In this document: piece by piece, positions 1-9,578 of the stretch
Position numbering within the stretch: the first letter of the stretch is position 1
How the letters are laid out: each line of letters begins with the position of its first letter
NCBI GenBank assembly: GCA_943371025.1
Contig: CALRTC020000022.1
Coordinates: 1 to 64,000, forward strand
Source of the DNA: Niveispirillum sp943371025
GTDB taxonomy: Bacteria > Pseudomonadota > Alphaproteobacteria > Azospirillales > Azospirillaceae
Direction: 5' to 3'
Length of the DNA stretch: 64,000 bases
The notes under the pieces: generated by a model
Databases searched by the model: none
What the model was told of the DNA's origin: nothing
The model's input: only the letters and a program-made list of their open reading frames with translations
Translations under genes and position numbers: made by a program

Positions 1-3
1 GCC

Positions 4-121
4 GACCTGGTGGTCATAGCGAGGGCCCCCCACCCGATCCCATCCCGAACTCGGCCGTGAAACCCCTCTGCGCCAATGGTACTTTGTCTCAAGACACGGG
101 AGAGTAGGTCGCCGCCAGGTC
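4..121 (+). rRNA. rrf: 5S ribosomal RNA
   Basis: The 5' segment GACCTGGTGG pairs with the 3' segment CCGCCAGGTC to close helix I. The internal CCCGATCCCATCCCGAACTC block is the usual loop B/helix III of bacterial 5S rRNA. The length of about 118 nt is normal. It is the last gene of an rRNA operon whose other genes lie left of the window. Ends were set from the pairing and may be off by a few bases. Confidence 0.93.
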
Positions 122-159
122 CGCTCGTAACAGCTATAAACTTCACGAATGCCAGAACA

Positions 160-197
160 AAAAAACGCCCCTCGGCCCAAAGCCAGGGGCGTTTTTT
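160..197 (+). terminator. rho-independent terminator after 5S rRNA
   Basis: The stem ACGCCCCT/AGGGGCGT encloses a short loop and is followed by a run of six T on the plus strand. It also has an A run on its left side. It lies about 40 nt after the 5S gene and most likely ends the rRNA transcript. Confidence 0.85.
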
Positions 198-216
198 GTT
201 TAAGCGGCCTTTGCGG

Positions 217-249
217 AAAGCCCCACCGTAATCCGGTTGGGGCTTTTTT
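217..249 (+). terminator. second terminator after the rRNA operon
   Basis: The stem AAAGCCCCA/TGGGGCTTT is followed by a T run on the plus strand. Together with the hairpin at 160-197 it forms a tandem terminator. It also sits just beyond the stop of the minus-strand AraC gene, where the T run is short, so it may act weakly in both directions. Confidence 0.75.
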
Positions 250-277
250 GCTGACCAGACCCTGTCGATATTATTCT

Positions 278-1327
278 TCAGGTGACGGATTTTCTCGGAT
301 TCTGCATTGCCTGGCGTCGCCACTGCAATGCGGTGGTGCCTGTCCAGCGCTTGAAAGCACGGGAGAAACTGGCCGGCTCCTGAAAGCCCAGCATGTCGGC
401 GATCTGCTCCACCGTCAGCATCGACCGCTGCAACAGATCGCAGGCCCGTTGCTGTCGCACCTGGTCCAGGATGGTGCCGAATGCCAATCCCTGTTCGGCC
501 AGCCGTCGATGCAATGTGCGCTCCGACACAGCCAGATGCCTTGCCGTTTCGATCGCACTCGGGAAATTCCGCGAGGAGCGGACCAGCACGGCATAGACCC
601 GGGCCACAAAGGGATCGTTGACCTGGGCTTGACCGATCAACTGTGTACACATGCGCTGGTATGTCTCTTCCAGCAGGGGGCTGCCCATGGGCAGAGGGTC
701 TTCACCGATACCCGGCTTGAACACCCACCGGGTCCGCGCCTGACCGAAGCGAACAGTCACGCCCAGCAGTTTTTCACAATCCAGCCAGTTGGGCGGGCGG
801 ACCAGCACGCTTTCAATCCGTTCCAGCGGGAAGGGCTGCTGGCGCATGTCATGCAGGAACATGGTCGCCGATCCCAGGGCACGTTCATGCAGGAATTCCC
901 AGACGTCCGGCGGGGCCATGCTGTCATCGGCCACCATGGCGACCGGCTGATCGCCGTCCATCTCTACCCGGTAGATCATCAGCGAGTAGGTCAGGGCCTG
1001 GAACGCATCCAGCACGCGCAACCCCTCGGCGATATTGGCGGCGGCCATGACCGCCAGTCCCAGCGGGCCATAGGACATCAGCCGGTAACGCATCCCGGTC
1101 TTCAGCCACAGCCCCGGCACATGCCGGGTCGCCGCGGCGAAGACCTGCTGGAAGCGCAATTCCTCCGGCCCGCTGACCTCTCCATGCGGATCATGGGCCA
1201 GGATCGGGTCCAGACCCGCCTGACGGAACAGCGGCACCAGGGGAATGCCAACCTCCGTCAAGATTGCCGCCATGATCCGGATGCTTTGGTTTGACAGGCG
1301 GACTGTCAGCAGGGAATCACTGCGCAT
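278..1327 (-). CDS. AraC-family transcriptional regulator
   Basis: The 349-residue protein has the two-part layout of OruR/ArgR-like AraC regulators. An N-terminal ligand-sensing domain of the 'arabinose-binding' type covers roughly residues 25-210, and a C-terminal double helix-turn-helix covers about 250-340 (SERTLHRRLAEQG, then EQIADMLGFQEPASFSRAFKRW). The start chosen is the ATG at 1327; the frame stays open upstream without a better ribosome site. It is divergent from the acyl-CoA dehydrogenase operon across about 150 bp, so it probably controls that operon in response to its substrate or a CoA intermediate. That role is inferred from position only. Confidence 0.88.
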   Translation of the reverse strand: MRSDSLLTVRLSNQSIRIMAAILTEVGIPLVPLFRQAGLDPILAHDPHGEVSGPEELRFQQVFAAATRHVPGLWLKTGMRYRLMSYGPLGLAVMAAANIAEGLRVLDAFQALTYSLMIYRVEMDGDQPVAMVADDSMAPPDVWEFLHERALGSATMFLHDMRQQPFPLERIESVLVRPPNWLDCEKLLGVTVRFGQARTRWVFKPGIGEDPLPMGSPLLEETYQRMCTQLIGQAQVNDPFVARVYAVLVRSSRNFPSAIETARHLAVSERTLHRRLAEQGLAFGTILDQVRQQRACDLLQRSMLTVEQIADMLGFQEPASFSRAFKRWTGTTALQWRRQAMQNPRKSVT

Positions 1328-1475
1328 GGATATCCTCGGCGGCGACAAGGGGATGGCAGTTAAAGACAATTTATTGGCGGTTCCGGCCATTCTTTTTTCT
1401 GCGTTCCCGGTGGAATATTCTCTTGCCAAATAACCGCCCCCAGCGAAGAGGGGCGAGGCCAGGGAGGAAAATCAG

Positions 1476-2798
1476 ATGGATCAGCGTTTGTCGCTGCCGC
1501 AGGATGGCGCCAATGGCGGCCCACGGCCCTTTGCAGGTTGGGACAACCCGCCATCCGTGCGGTTGGGCCCCCTGGGGGCCGAGCCGGCCTTGCCGCCGAC
1601 CGTGGCCGCGCTGCGGGAGAGCCTGCACGGGCTGGCCGATAAGGTTATGCGGCCCATCGGCCGCCAGCTGGACCGATTGACGGCGGAGCAGGTGATCGAC
1701 AAGGGCTCCCGCTATTGGGAATTCCGCCGTGAATATGCCAAGCTGGGCATCGACGTGGCCGGTCTGGCCGAGTTTCCGGCCGAGGAACTGCCGGCGCTGT
1801 TCACGGTACTGTTTGAGGAACTGGGCTGGGGTGATGCCGGCCTGGCCATCTCCGTCGGGGCCGGCATGCTGCCGCACTATATGGCAGCGAAATACGGCAA
1901 CAGCTTCGTTGCCAAGACCTATCCGGAGACCATGACTGGCTGCTGGGGCATCACGGAACCGGACCATGGTTCCGACATGCTGGACACCACCGGCGCCATT
2001 GCCCATGCGCGGGGCAGATACGGCCAGCCCAACTGTCTGGCCCGGATCGGCGACGGCAAGGTTACCATCCGGGGACAGAAATCGGCCTGGGTATCCAACG
2101 GCCCCATTGCCGACCTCTGCATCCTTTATTGCATGGCGGAGACCGGTGATGGCACTGTCGATCCGTCGCGTGGTGCCGTGCTGGTCGTGCCGCTGGACGC
2201 GCCCGGCGTGTCGAAGGGCAAGCCGCTGGAAAAGATGGGACAGCGCGCCTTGCCGCAGGGGGAACTGTTCTTCGACAATGTCGAACTGGACATCGACCAT
2301 CTGCTGCTGGGACCGGAGGATTACAAGAAGGGCGTCTATGCCATCCATACGGAGGCCAATGCCCTGATGGGCGCCACCTTCACGGGCTGCGCGCGGGCGG
2401 CCTATGAACTGGCCTTTGCCTATGCGCACGAGCGCAAGCAGGGCGGGGTGCCCATCATCCGCCACCAGGACGTGGCCAAGCGCCTGTTCCATATGGCGCG
2501 CAAGGTGGAATTGTCACGCGCCATCACGCGGCGGGTGACGACATTCAACATGATGAACGACCAGCCGGCCCTGCAGGCTGCCATGTTCGCCAAGGTCACC
2601 GCCACCCAGCATGCAGTCGACGTGGCCAGCGATGCCGTGCAGATGTTCGGCGGCAATGGCGTCACCCTGGAATACCCGGTGGAAAAGATTTTCCGCGATG
2701 CGCGTTCGTCCCTGATCGAGGATGGGTGCAACGAGATTCTGTCAATCAAGGGCGGGACATTGATGGTCGATCCGGACCTGCTCCCCGCAACGGTGTGA
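1476..2798 (+). CDS. acyl-CoA dehydrogenase
   Basis: A 440-residue flavoenzyme that would introduce the alpha-beta double bond into an acyl-CoA, passing electrons to ETF. The FAD-contact motif GCWGITEPDHGSD lies near residues 155-167. The C-terminal block MFGGNGVTLEYPVEKIFRDA is typical of the family. Length is slightly above the usual 380-400 because of an N-terminal extension of about 40 residues. A good Shine-Dalgarno (AGGGAGGA) precedes the ATG. It is the first gene of a co-directional run with thiolase and acyl-CoA synthetase, which supports a beta-oxidation-like route. Chain or ring specificity cannot be read from the sequence. Confidence 0.9.
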   Translation: MDQRLSLPQDGANGGPRPFAGWDNPPSVRLGPLGAEPALPPTVAALRESLHGLADKVMRPIGRQLDRLTAEQVIDKGSRYWEFRREYAKLGIDVAGLAEFPAEELPALFTVLFEELGWGDAGLAISVGAGMLPHYMAAKYGNSFVAKTYPETMTGCWGITEPDHGSDMLDTTGAIAHARGRYGQPNCLARIGDGKVTIRGQKSAWVSNGPIADLCILYCMAETGDGTVDPSRGAVLVVPLDAPGVSKGKPLEKMGQRALPQGELFFDNVELDIDHLLLGPEDYKKGVYAIHTEANALMGATFTGCARAAYELAFAYAHERKQGGVPIIRHQDVAKRLFHMARKVELSRAITRRVTTFNMMNDQPALQAAMFAKVTATQHAVDVASDAVQMFGGNGVTLEYPVEKIFRDARSSLIEDGCNEILSIKGGTLMVDPDLLPATV

Positions 2799-2813
2799 TG
2801 TAGGGACCCTTTT

Positions 2814-2851
2814 CCTCCACCCTCCCGCCCTGAAGCGGCGGGAGGCGGAGG
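2814..2851 (+). other. intercistronic hairpin
   Basis: CTCCCGCC pairs with GGCGGGAG across a seven-base loop, and flanking CCTCC pairs with GGAGG. No T run follows, so this is more likely an mRNA processing or stability element than a terminator. It lies in the 136-bp gap between the acyl-CoA dehydrogenase and thiolase genes. Confidence 0.5.
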
Positions 2852-2934
2852 CGGGCTGCCGCGCGACTGCGGCGCCGCCATCCTGTGATCGTTTCCCAGA
2901 AAGAACCATCGGGCCTTCAAGAAGGATTCCGCAC

Positions 2935-4158
2935 ATGAAGCAGCACGCCCTTATCGCCGGCGTGGGCATGACGCCGTTCGGCCGGCATCTGGACCGGACA
3001 TTGTCCAGTCTGGCGCATCAGGCCATCCAGGAGGCGCTTGACGATGCCGGCATCGATATCGGACGCATTCAGGCCGTCTGGGCCGGCAATGCCGGTGCCG
3101 GCCTTGTCACGGGACAGGCCTGCATCGCGGGACAGGTGGCTCTGCGTGGTCTGGGCCTGGGTGGGGTGCCTGTCGTCAATGTCGAGAATGCCTGTGCCAC
3201 GGCTTCCACGGCGTTCCAGCAGGCGGCCAGCATGGTCACTCTCGGCGCCTATGATGTGGTCCTGGCCTTCGGGGTGGAGAAGCTCTATCACGAGGACAAG
3301 GAACGGCCCATGCGCGTCTATATGGGCGCTACCGATGTCGACCGTCCCGAACAACTGGATGCCTATCTGACGGGTGACCTGTCGGATGCGGACAAGGCTG
3401 TCGCGCCAAAGGATCGACGGTCGGTGTTCATGGACATCTATGCCCGCATGGCCCGCGACTACATGGCGGCCAGCGGCGCGACGCAGCGGGATTTCGCTGC
3501 CGTGTCGGCCAAGAATTCTCGCCATGGCGCCCTGAACCCCCTGGCGCAGTTCCGCGAGGAACTGACGGTGGAACAGGTGCTGGCAGCGCGGCCCATCTCC
3601 TTCCCGCTGACCCTGCCCATGTGCTCGCCCATTGGTGACGGGGCCGCGGCGGCCGTGATCGTTTCCGCAAGGGCCGCCGCCCAGTTGGGCCTGGCGACGC
3701 CGGTCCATATCCGCAGTTCGGTTCTGAACAGTGGCTTCGACCCGGTGCCCGGTCGCGCATCGGTGACCACGGAAACGGCGGACAACGCCTTCGCCCTGGC
3801 CGGGATCACGCCGGATGAGATCGACTGTCTGGAACTGCACGACGCCACCGCCCCGGCGGAACTGATCTATTACGAAGCTTTGGGGCTGTGCCCGCCGGGG
3901 GGCGGGCCGGATCTGCTGCGCAGCGGGGCCACGACCTTTGGCGGCAGGATTGTCGTCAACCCGTCGGGCGGGCTTGTGCGCAAGGGTCACCCCATCGGCG
4001 CCACCGGCCTGGCCCAGATTTTCGAACTGACGCGGCAATTGCAGGGCCGGGCCGGCGCCCGGCAGGTGGAGGGTGCCCGTGTGGCCGTGGCCGAGAATGG
4101 CGGCGGCTGGATTGGCAGCGACGCCGCCGCCATTGTCATGACGGTACTGTCCCGATGA
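2935..4158 (+). CDS. thiolase, SCP2/lipid-transfer type
   Basis: A 407-residue thiolase-fold protein. The nucleophilic cysteine lies in ENACATASTAF (about residue 87). The C-terminal half has GGLVRKGHPIGATGLAQ, the HPxGATG motif of the superfamily. The second catalytic cysteine of classical thiolases (CxG) is replaced by AENGGGW near the C terminus, as in SCP-x/lipid-transfer thiolases, which often act on branched or steroid side-chain beta-ketoacyl-CoA. The stop overlaps the next start (ATGA). Family assignment is firm; the substrate is not known. Confidence 0.9.
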   Translation: MKQHALIAGVGMTPFGRHLDRTLSSLAHQAIQEALDDAGIDIGRIQAVWAGNAGAGLVTGQACIAGQVALRGLGLGGVPVVNVENACATASTAFQQAASMVTLGAYDVVLAFGVEKLYHEDKERPMRVYMGATDVDRPEQLDAYLTGDLSDADKAVAPKDRRSVFMDIYARMARDYMAASGATQRDFAAVSAKNSRHGALNPLAQFREELTVEQVLAARPISFPLTLPMCSPIGDGAAAAVIVSARAAAQLGLATPVHIRSSVLNSGFDPVPGRASVTTETADNAFALAGITPDEIDCLELHDATAPAELIYYEALGLCPPGGGPDLLRSGATTFGGRIVVNPSGGLVRKGHPIGATGLAQIFELTRQLQGRAGARQVEGARVAVAENGGGWIGSDAAAIVMTVLSR

Positions 4159-5777
4159 GCGCGCTGCGATCCCCCTTGCAGATGGTGCTGGACGGCGTGG
4201 CGACCTATCCCGACCGCGATGTCCTGACCTTCGTGGATGTCCGGCCGGATGGAACGTTGGAAGATGAGGTGCGGACCTATGCCGGACTGCTGACCCGGGG
4301 GCGGGTCATGGCCGGTGCGCTGCGTGCCGCCGGCATGCAGGAGGGCGACGCCTTCGCCCTGGTCATGCGCAACCACCCGGAATTTGTCGATGCCATGGTG
4401 GCGTCGGAAATCGCGGGCACCGTGTTCGTGCCCGTCGATCCGCGCACGAAAGGCAGCAAGCTGTCCTTCATGCTTCGCTTTGCCGATTGCCGGGGTGCCA
4501 TTGTCACGTCCGATCTGGTGAGCGAACTGCGACCGCTGCTGCCCCGTCTGCCGCATCTGCGCTGGGTCTGGGTGCTGGGGGCGGGGGCTGTTGATGGCAT
4601 CTTCCGGCCGCTGTCCGATGTGCTGTCCAAGGCGGAGCCGTGGGACGATCCGCGCCCGCGCCCGCTGACGGACCCGATGCAGATGCTGTACACCTCCGGC
4701 ACGACGGGCGATCCCAAGGCCATCCTGGCGCCCTATGCCCGCTTCGCCGGGGTGGCGGCGTTGGGGCCCGTCATCGGCCTGACGCCGGAGGACCGGCCCT
4801 ATACCGGCCTGTCGCTGACGCATGCCAATGCCCAGTTGATCACCCTGGGCAATGCCCTGTCGATGGGGCTGCGGCTGGTGATCAGCCGACAATTCACCAA
4901 GTCACGCCTGTGGCCCATCCTGCACCGCTATGGCTGCACCATGTTCAACCTGCTGGGCGGCATGGCCACGGCCATCTTTGCGGAGCCGCCATCGGTCCAT
5001 GACCGGGGGCACAAGGTCCGCTATGTGCTGAGTGCGGGCATGCCGGCGGCCATGTGGCGAGCGTTTGAAACGCGGTTTTCCCTGCGTGTCTTCGAATTCT
5101 ATGGTGCCGCGGAAGGCGGGCTGACCCTGAACCCGCCGGGCACCGGGCCCGTCGGTTCCATCGGCAAGGCACCGGCGGGCAGCATCTGCGCCATCCTGGA
5201 CGAGGATTGCGTGGAAGTGCCGGCGGGCTCGCAGGGCGAAATCTGTTTCCGCAACGAGGATGGCAGCGTCGCGCCCGTCGCCTATTTCTGCAACCCGGAA
5301 GCCGGAGCCGCGAAGATCCGCGGTGGCTGGTTCCATACGGGTGATGTCGGGTTCAAGGATGCCGATGGCTGGGTCTATTTCTGCTACCGGGCCGGTGACA
5401 GCATCCGCCGCAATGGCGACTTCATCAATGCCGTGGATATCGAGACGGCGGTCGCCAGCCTGCCAGATGTGGCGGATGTCCATGTCTATGGCGTTGCCAC
5501 AGCAATGAACACGCCGGGCGAAAAGGAAGTTGTTGTCGCGCTGGTCCCGCAGCCGGGATGCGAATTCGATCCCGCCCGCATTTTCAGCCATTGTGCTGCG
5601 GCCCTGGGATCGACCAGCATACCCAGCTATGTCCAGCTGGTGGCGGAGATCCCCAAGACAGCGTCGGAAAAGCCACAGGCCCGGCACCTGATCGCCCTTC
5701 TGGGCGCCGATGACGCGGTCATTTTCAACAAGGAAGGGCCATGCACAGTGGCCGTGAACGGGAGGATGTCGAAATGA
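4155..5777 (+). CDS. acyl-CoA synthetase (AMP-forming)
   Basis: A 540-residue ANL-superfamily ligase that would activate a carboxylic acid through an acyl-adenylate to its CoA thioester. The P-loop-like motif YTSGTTGDPKA is near residue 180, EFYGAAEGG is the A5-type motif, and HTGDVGFKDADGW the A7 motif. The C-terminal PKTASEKPQARHL keeps the catalytic lysine. The ATG at 4155 was chosen because it overlaps the thiolase stop as ATGA and begins the conserved N terminus, although the frame is open upstream. It probably supplies the CoA ester consumed by the dehydrogenase and thiolase. Substrate unknown. Confidence 0.9.
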   Translation: MSALRSPLQMVLDGVATYPDRDVLTFVDVRPDGTLEDEVRTYAGLLTRGRVMAGALRAAGMQEGDAFALVMRNHPEFVDAMVASEIAGTVFVPVDPRTKGSKLSFMLRFADCRGAIVTSDLVSELRPLLPRLPHLRWVWVLGAGAVDGIFRPLSDVLSKAEPWDDPRPRPLTDPMQMLYTSGTTGDPKAILAPYARFAGVAALGPVIGLTPEDRPYTGLSLTHANAQLITLGNALSMGLRLVISRQFTKSRLWPILHRYGCTMFNLLGGMATAIFAEPPSVHDRGHKVRYVLSAGMPAAMWRAFETRFSLRVFEFYGAAEGGLTLNPPGTGPVGSIGKAPAGSICAILDEDCVEVPAGSQGEICFRNEDGSVAPVAYFCNPEAGAAKIRGGWFHTGDVGFKDADGWVYFCYRAGDSIRRNGDFINAVDIETAVASLPDVADVHVYGVATAMNTPGEKEVVVALVPQPGCEFDPARIFSHCAAALGSTSIPSYVQLVAEIPKTASEKPQARHLIALLGADDAVIFNKEGPCTVAVNGRMSK

Positions 5778-6883
5778 GCGCACCTGTCATCGTCTATGGA
5801 GCCAGCGGCTATACCGGCAAGCTGATCATGTGGCATCTGGCCGAAGCCCGCATTCCCTTCATCGCCGCCGGCCGCAGTCTGGACCGGTTGCGCGAACAGG
5901 TGGCGCTGGTGCCGGAACTGGCCGGCGCGCAGTACGAAATCCGCGCCGTGGCGCATGAGGAAGGGGCACTGGCCGAGCTGTTCCGTGGCGCCCGGGTCGT
6001 CTACAACGTCACCGGCCCCTTCATGCAGCTTGGCGACCCGGTCGTCCGTGCAGCGCTGGCTGCCGGCTGTCACTATCTGGACACTACGGGGGAAGCGGAT
6101 TGGATGACCCATATCCGCGACAGCTATGGAGAGGCGTTCGCGGCCAAGGGCCTGCTGCTCTGCCCCGCATCGTCCTACATGTGGGCGGCCGGCAATATCG
6201 CGGCGGAAATCGCCCTGGAAACGCCGGGTGTGGACAGTCTGGATATCCTGTATCTGGCCGACAGCAGCACCTCAGTCGCGTCGACCAAATCCTTCCTGCG
6301 CATGTGTACCAAGCCGCAATATTATCTGGAGCATAATGAGCTGGTCATGTGGCCCTATGCCACCGCCTATGATGTGCGGGGGCCGGACCAGCACCGGACC
6401 TTCAAGGCGCTGCCCTGGTCGGGCGGGGGAGAGCCGGTCTGGTACCAGCATGATCCGCGCGTCAGCAACTGTCTGACGCTGGTGGCCTTCAAGAACCAGG
6501 CGATGTTCGGTGCCGTATTGTCGGTTTTGCAGGAGTTCGAGGAGAAATACCGCCACCTGCCCCTGGAGGAACAGGAACGGGTGACCAACGAACTGGGCGG
6601 CAACCTGACCAGTGTGGAGCCGGGGCGGGAGGATCCAGACCGCAACCGTTCCGTCATCTCCTGCATCGGGCGTGGCAACATGACCGGCGTTTCCGTCGTG
6701 ATGCGCGGCAACGCGCCCTACATGCAGACAGGCGCCCTGGCAGCAGAAGCGTGCCGACGCATCCTGGACGGGCGGCTGCTGTCCACCGGGTTCCAGTCAC
6801 CGGCCAAGGCCATTGGCGCCCGCGCCATCCTGAATTGCTGGGGTGAGCGCGGCTATCACGCCTGGGAGGCGCGGGCGACGTAA
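5774..6883 (+). CDS. saccharopine dehydrogenase-like NAD(P)-binding protein
   Basis: A 369-residue protein with an N-terminal Rossmann fold (VIVYGASGYTGKL at residues 5-17) of the saccharopine dehydrogenase NADP-binding family. This family includes trans-acting enoyl reductases. VYNVTGPFMQLG and CHYLDTTGE are further family motifs. The start is set by the ATGA overlap with the synthetase stop. The operon is catabolic with CoA-ester enzymes, so lysine metabolism is unlikely. An oxidoreductase step on the operon's substrate is the better guess. Confidence 0.8.
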   Translation: MSAPVIVYGASGYTGKLIMWHLAEARIPFIAAGRSLDRLREQVALVPELAGAQYEIRAVAHEEGALAELFRGARVVYNVTGPFMQLGDPVVRAALAAGCHYLDTTGEADWMTHIRDSYGEAFAAKGLLLCPASSYMWAAGNIAAEIALETPGVDSLDILYLADSSTSVASTKSFLRMCTKPQYYLEHNELVMWPYATAYDVRGPDQHRTFKALPWSGGGEPVWYQHDPRVSNCLTLVAFKNQAMFGAVLSVLQEFEEKYRHLPLEEQERVTNELGGNLTSVEPGREDPDRNRSVISCIGRGNMTGVSVVMRGNAPYMQTGALAAEACRRILDGRLLSTGFQSPAKAIGARAILNCWGERGYHAWEARAT

Positions 6884-6924
6884 GCGCGTCCGCTTTTCCC
6901 GCAGATACCCAAAACCGGACGCCC

Positions 6925-6948
6925 CGCCGCGACCCCCATGTCGCGGCG
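6925..6948 (+). other. hairpin upstream of TonB receptor gene
   Basis: A perfect nine-base stem CGCCGCGAC/GTCGCGGCG has a six-base loop and no T run. It lies between the saccharopine-dehydrogenase-like gene and the TonB receptor gene, about 20 nt before the receptor's ribosome site. It could protect or separate parts of the mRNA. Confidence 0.45.
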
Positions 6949-6996
6949 AAAGGAGAACTGCGTCCCGGTCAAACGAACGAACGGGAGGTTTCAACC

Positions 6997-9561
6997 ATGA
7001 AGGCATCTTTGAGGTCCGCCTCTGCCATGGCGCTGTTGCTGTCGCTGGCGGTTACCGCTTCCGCAGCCGCCCAGGAGGCGGTGACGCTTGACGAAATCGT
7101 GGTCACGGCGCAGAAGCGCGCCCAGAATTTGCAGGAAGTACCCGTGGCCGTATCGGCCGTCAGTTCCGACACGCTGCAAAGCCGGGGCATCACCGAGACG
7201 TCGGACCTGATGGGCGCGATGCCCAGCCTGCAGGTGACCACGCCCTATGGCCGCACCCAGCCCAATTTCTCCCTGCGCGGCATTTCGGTGGCCAACGAGT
7301 TCTCGGCCTCCACCGCGTCGCCCGTCGGTGTCTATGTGGACGAGGTCTATCAGAGCTTCCGGGCCAGCCATGGCCAGCAGCTTTACGACCTGGACCGGGT
7401 GGAGGTGCTGCGTGGGCCGCAGGGCACGCTGTACGGCCGAAACACCACGGGCGGTGCCGTCAGCTTCTTCACCAAGCGCCCCTCCCTGCAGGGTAATGAG
7501 GGCCATTTGACCCTGGGCTACGGCAATTACGATACCAAGACGGCGGAAGGGGCGGTGGAAGCCACGCTGACGCCGGACAAGCTGGGTATCCGCCTGGCCG
7601 GCACCATCGCCAAGGGGGATGGCTGGCTGTACAATCCCGTGCAGAAGCGCGATATCGGTACCACCAATTCCGCCGCCGGCCGCGCCACCCTGCGCTGGCA
7701 GCCATCCGACGCGCTGGACGTCACCGTGAAACTGTTCGCGGCCCGCGACAATCCGGTGGCGGCCACACCCTATGCCCAGGGACAGTTGAGCGGCGGCAAG
7801 GATGCACTGGGCTATTCCCGCTTCGATCCACAGCCCCTGCTGGGTGGCCGGAAGCTGGGTGAGGATGAGGTGGCGGCCGACCAGGGGGGCAACTATTTCA
7901 CCTCCTCGCGCGGCGGCTCGCTGACCGTGAATTACGACCTGTCGGACGCGCTGTCCCTGACCTCGATCACCGGGTATGACACGGGCAAATACCGCAACGC
8001 GCCGTTCGACTGCGATGGATCGCCCAACGATCTTTGTTCCATCCGCTATTATTCCTCCAGCAAGAACTTCAACCAGGATATGCGCCTGGCCTATGAAGAG
8101 GACGGGATCAACGTTATTGGCGGCGCCTATTACGGGCAGGATCAGGTCTATACCCATAATCAGCCGGACTTCTTCGGCGTGCTGCGCCCCCTGCTGCTGG
8201 GGGCGGGCTTGCCGGGATCCTATGGCAACCCGGCCATCGCCACACCGGACAGCATCGGCATTGTCCCGGCCTTTGCCGTCAATCCCAGCCTGAAACCCGG
8301 CGATGCCGGATTCTGTGCCCCCGTCACCGTCAATCCCAAGGGATTCCTGGATGCCCGCTCGCTGATCGCGCTGCTGGCTGACATCGCCGCCAACAATGAC
8401 AGTGGCGGCGGCTTCGGCGGGGCGATCTCGGCGGCCTGTCGCACCGCCGGTGCCCCGCCGTTCGCCCCCATCCTGGGCGACCAGTATTTCACGGTGAAGC
8501 GCCCGTCCAAGGCCATCTATGGCGATGTCAGCATCGATCTGACCGAAGACCTGAAACTGGCTGTGGGCCTGCGTTATACCTGGGACAAGGTGAAATACCT
8601 GAATGGCCGCACCACCATCCTGGACCTGGCCGGCAAGAACATCATCGCCAGCACCATTCCCTATTCCTACCCCTATAACGGGTCGCTGCCGGCGGTGAAC
8701 CAGACGGAGAGCGCCAACCGCCTGACCGGCCGCGCCAACCTGTCCTATGATTTCACCGACGGGATCATGGGCTATGTCAATTACAGCCGCGGCTACCGGT
8801 CCGGCAGCTTCAACGGCTTGGCCTACCAGGGCCTGAACCAGGTCTATTACATCCATCCCGAGAAGGTGGACGCCTACGAGACGGGCCTGAAGACGCGCCT
8901 GTTCGATCGGCGGGTCCAGCTGAACCTGTCCGGCTTCTATTACGATTACGCCAATCACCAGGTGACGCAGATCATCGGCGCCACCGCCTTCACCCGCAGC
9001 GCCAACGGCAGGCTGTATGGCGGGGAGGCCGAACTGACGGTGCAGGCGGCGGACGATCTGCGTCTGGATGCGACGCTGGGCCTGTTGAACACCAAGTACA
9101 AAGGCAACCGCATCGATCCGACCAATCCGGCCAGCCCCACCATCAATGTGAACGGCAACCCGTTCCCCAATGCGCCGAAAACCACCTTCTCCGGCGGGTT
9201 CGACTGGGATATCGCCAGCTTCGGGCCGGGCGACCTGAAGCTGCGCGGGGATACGTCCTATATGGGCAAGTATTACTTCGACCCGTTCAAAGATTACGGA
9301 CAAAGCCCGTGCGACAAGCCGGCCCCTGGCACAAACGTTTTGCAGGCTGGTCCGGCAATCGCCTGCGGTAATCCGGGCTATTGGCTGTTCAATGCACGCC
9401 TGGGCTATGACACGCCGGACTGGTCGGTGGCCCTTTGGGGCAAGAACCTGACCAACAAATATTATTACAATTATGGGCTGAACATCAGCATATTTGGCCT
9501 GGACTACCTGAACCGGGGCATGCCCCGCACCTATGGCGTCGAATTCACGGCGCGGTTCTGA
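6997..9561 (+). CDS. TonB-dependent outer-membrane receptor
   Basis: An 854-residue receptor with a cleavable signal peptide (residues 1 to about 24, ending ASAAAQ) and a TonB-box-like segment VTLDEIVVTAQKR. The plug domain carries the usual VEVLRGPQGTLYGRNTTGG motif around residue 135. A 22-strand barrel follows and ends in an aromatic residue (EFTARF). It would bring a bulky or scarce substrate across the outer membrane using TonB energy. It sits inside a catabolic gene run (same strand, SDR gene 17 bp downstream), so its ligand is probably the compound degraded there rather than iron. Confidence 0.93.
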   Translation: MKASLRSASAMALLLSLAVTASAAAQEAVTLDEIVVTAQKRAQNLQEVPVAVSAVSSDTLQSRGITETSDLMGAMPSLQVTTPYGRTQPNFSLRGISVANEFSASTASPVGVYVDEVYQSFRASHGQQLYDLDRVEVLRGPQGTLYGRNTTGGAVSFFTKRPSLQGNEGHLTLGYGNYDTKTAEGAVEATLTPDKLGIRLAGTIAKGDGWLYNPVQKRDIGTTNSAAGRATLRWQPSDALDVTVKLFAARDNPVAATPYAQGQLSGGKDALGYSRFDPQPLLGGRKLGEDEVAADQGGNYFTSSRGGSLTVNYDLSDALSLTSITGYDTGKYRNAPFDCDGSPNDLCSIRYYSSSKNFNQDMRLAYEEDGINVIGGAYYGQDQVYTHNQPDFFGVLRPLLLGAGLPGSYGNPAIATPDSIGIVPAFAVNPSLKPGDAGFCAPVTVNPKGFLDARSLIALLADIAANNDSGGGFGGAISAACRTAGAPPFAPILGDQYFTVKRPSKAIYGDVSIDLTEDLKLAVGLRYTWDKVKYLNGRTTILDLAGKNIIASTIPYSYPYNGSLPAVNQTESANRLTGRANLSYDFTDGIMGYVNYSRGYRSGSFNGLAYQGLNQVYYIHPEKVDAYETGLKTRLFDRRVQLNLSGFYYDYANHQVTQIIGATAFTRSANGRLYGGEAELTVQAADDLRLDATLGLLNTKYKGNRIDPTNPASPTINVNGNPFPNAPKTTFSGGFDWDIASFGPGDLKLRGDTSYMGKYYFDPFKDYGQSPCDKPAPGTNVLQAGPAIACGNPGYWLFNARLGYDTPDWSVALWGKNLTNKYYYNYGLNISIFGLDYLNRGMPRTYGVEFTARF

Positions 9562-9578
9562 AGCGGGGGATCGGGAGC

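Noticed and set aside
5774..6883. Lysine-biosynthesis saccharopine dehydrogenase
   Set aside because: Only the NADP-binding part is similar, and the operon context is CoA-ester catabolism.
6991..9303. A 770-codon minus-strand frame
   Set aside because: Antisense to the TonB receptor at 6997-9561; low-information composition and no ribosome site.
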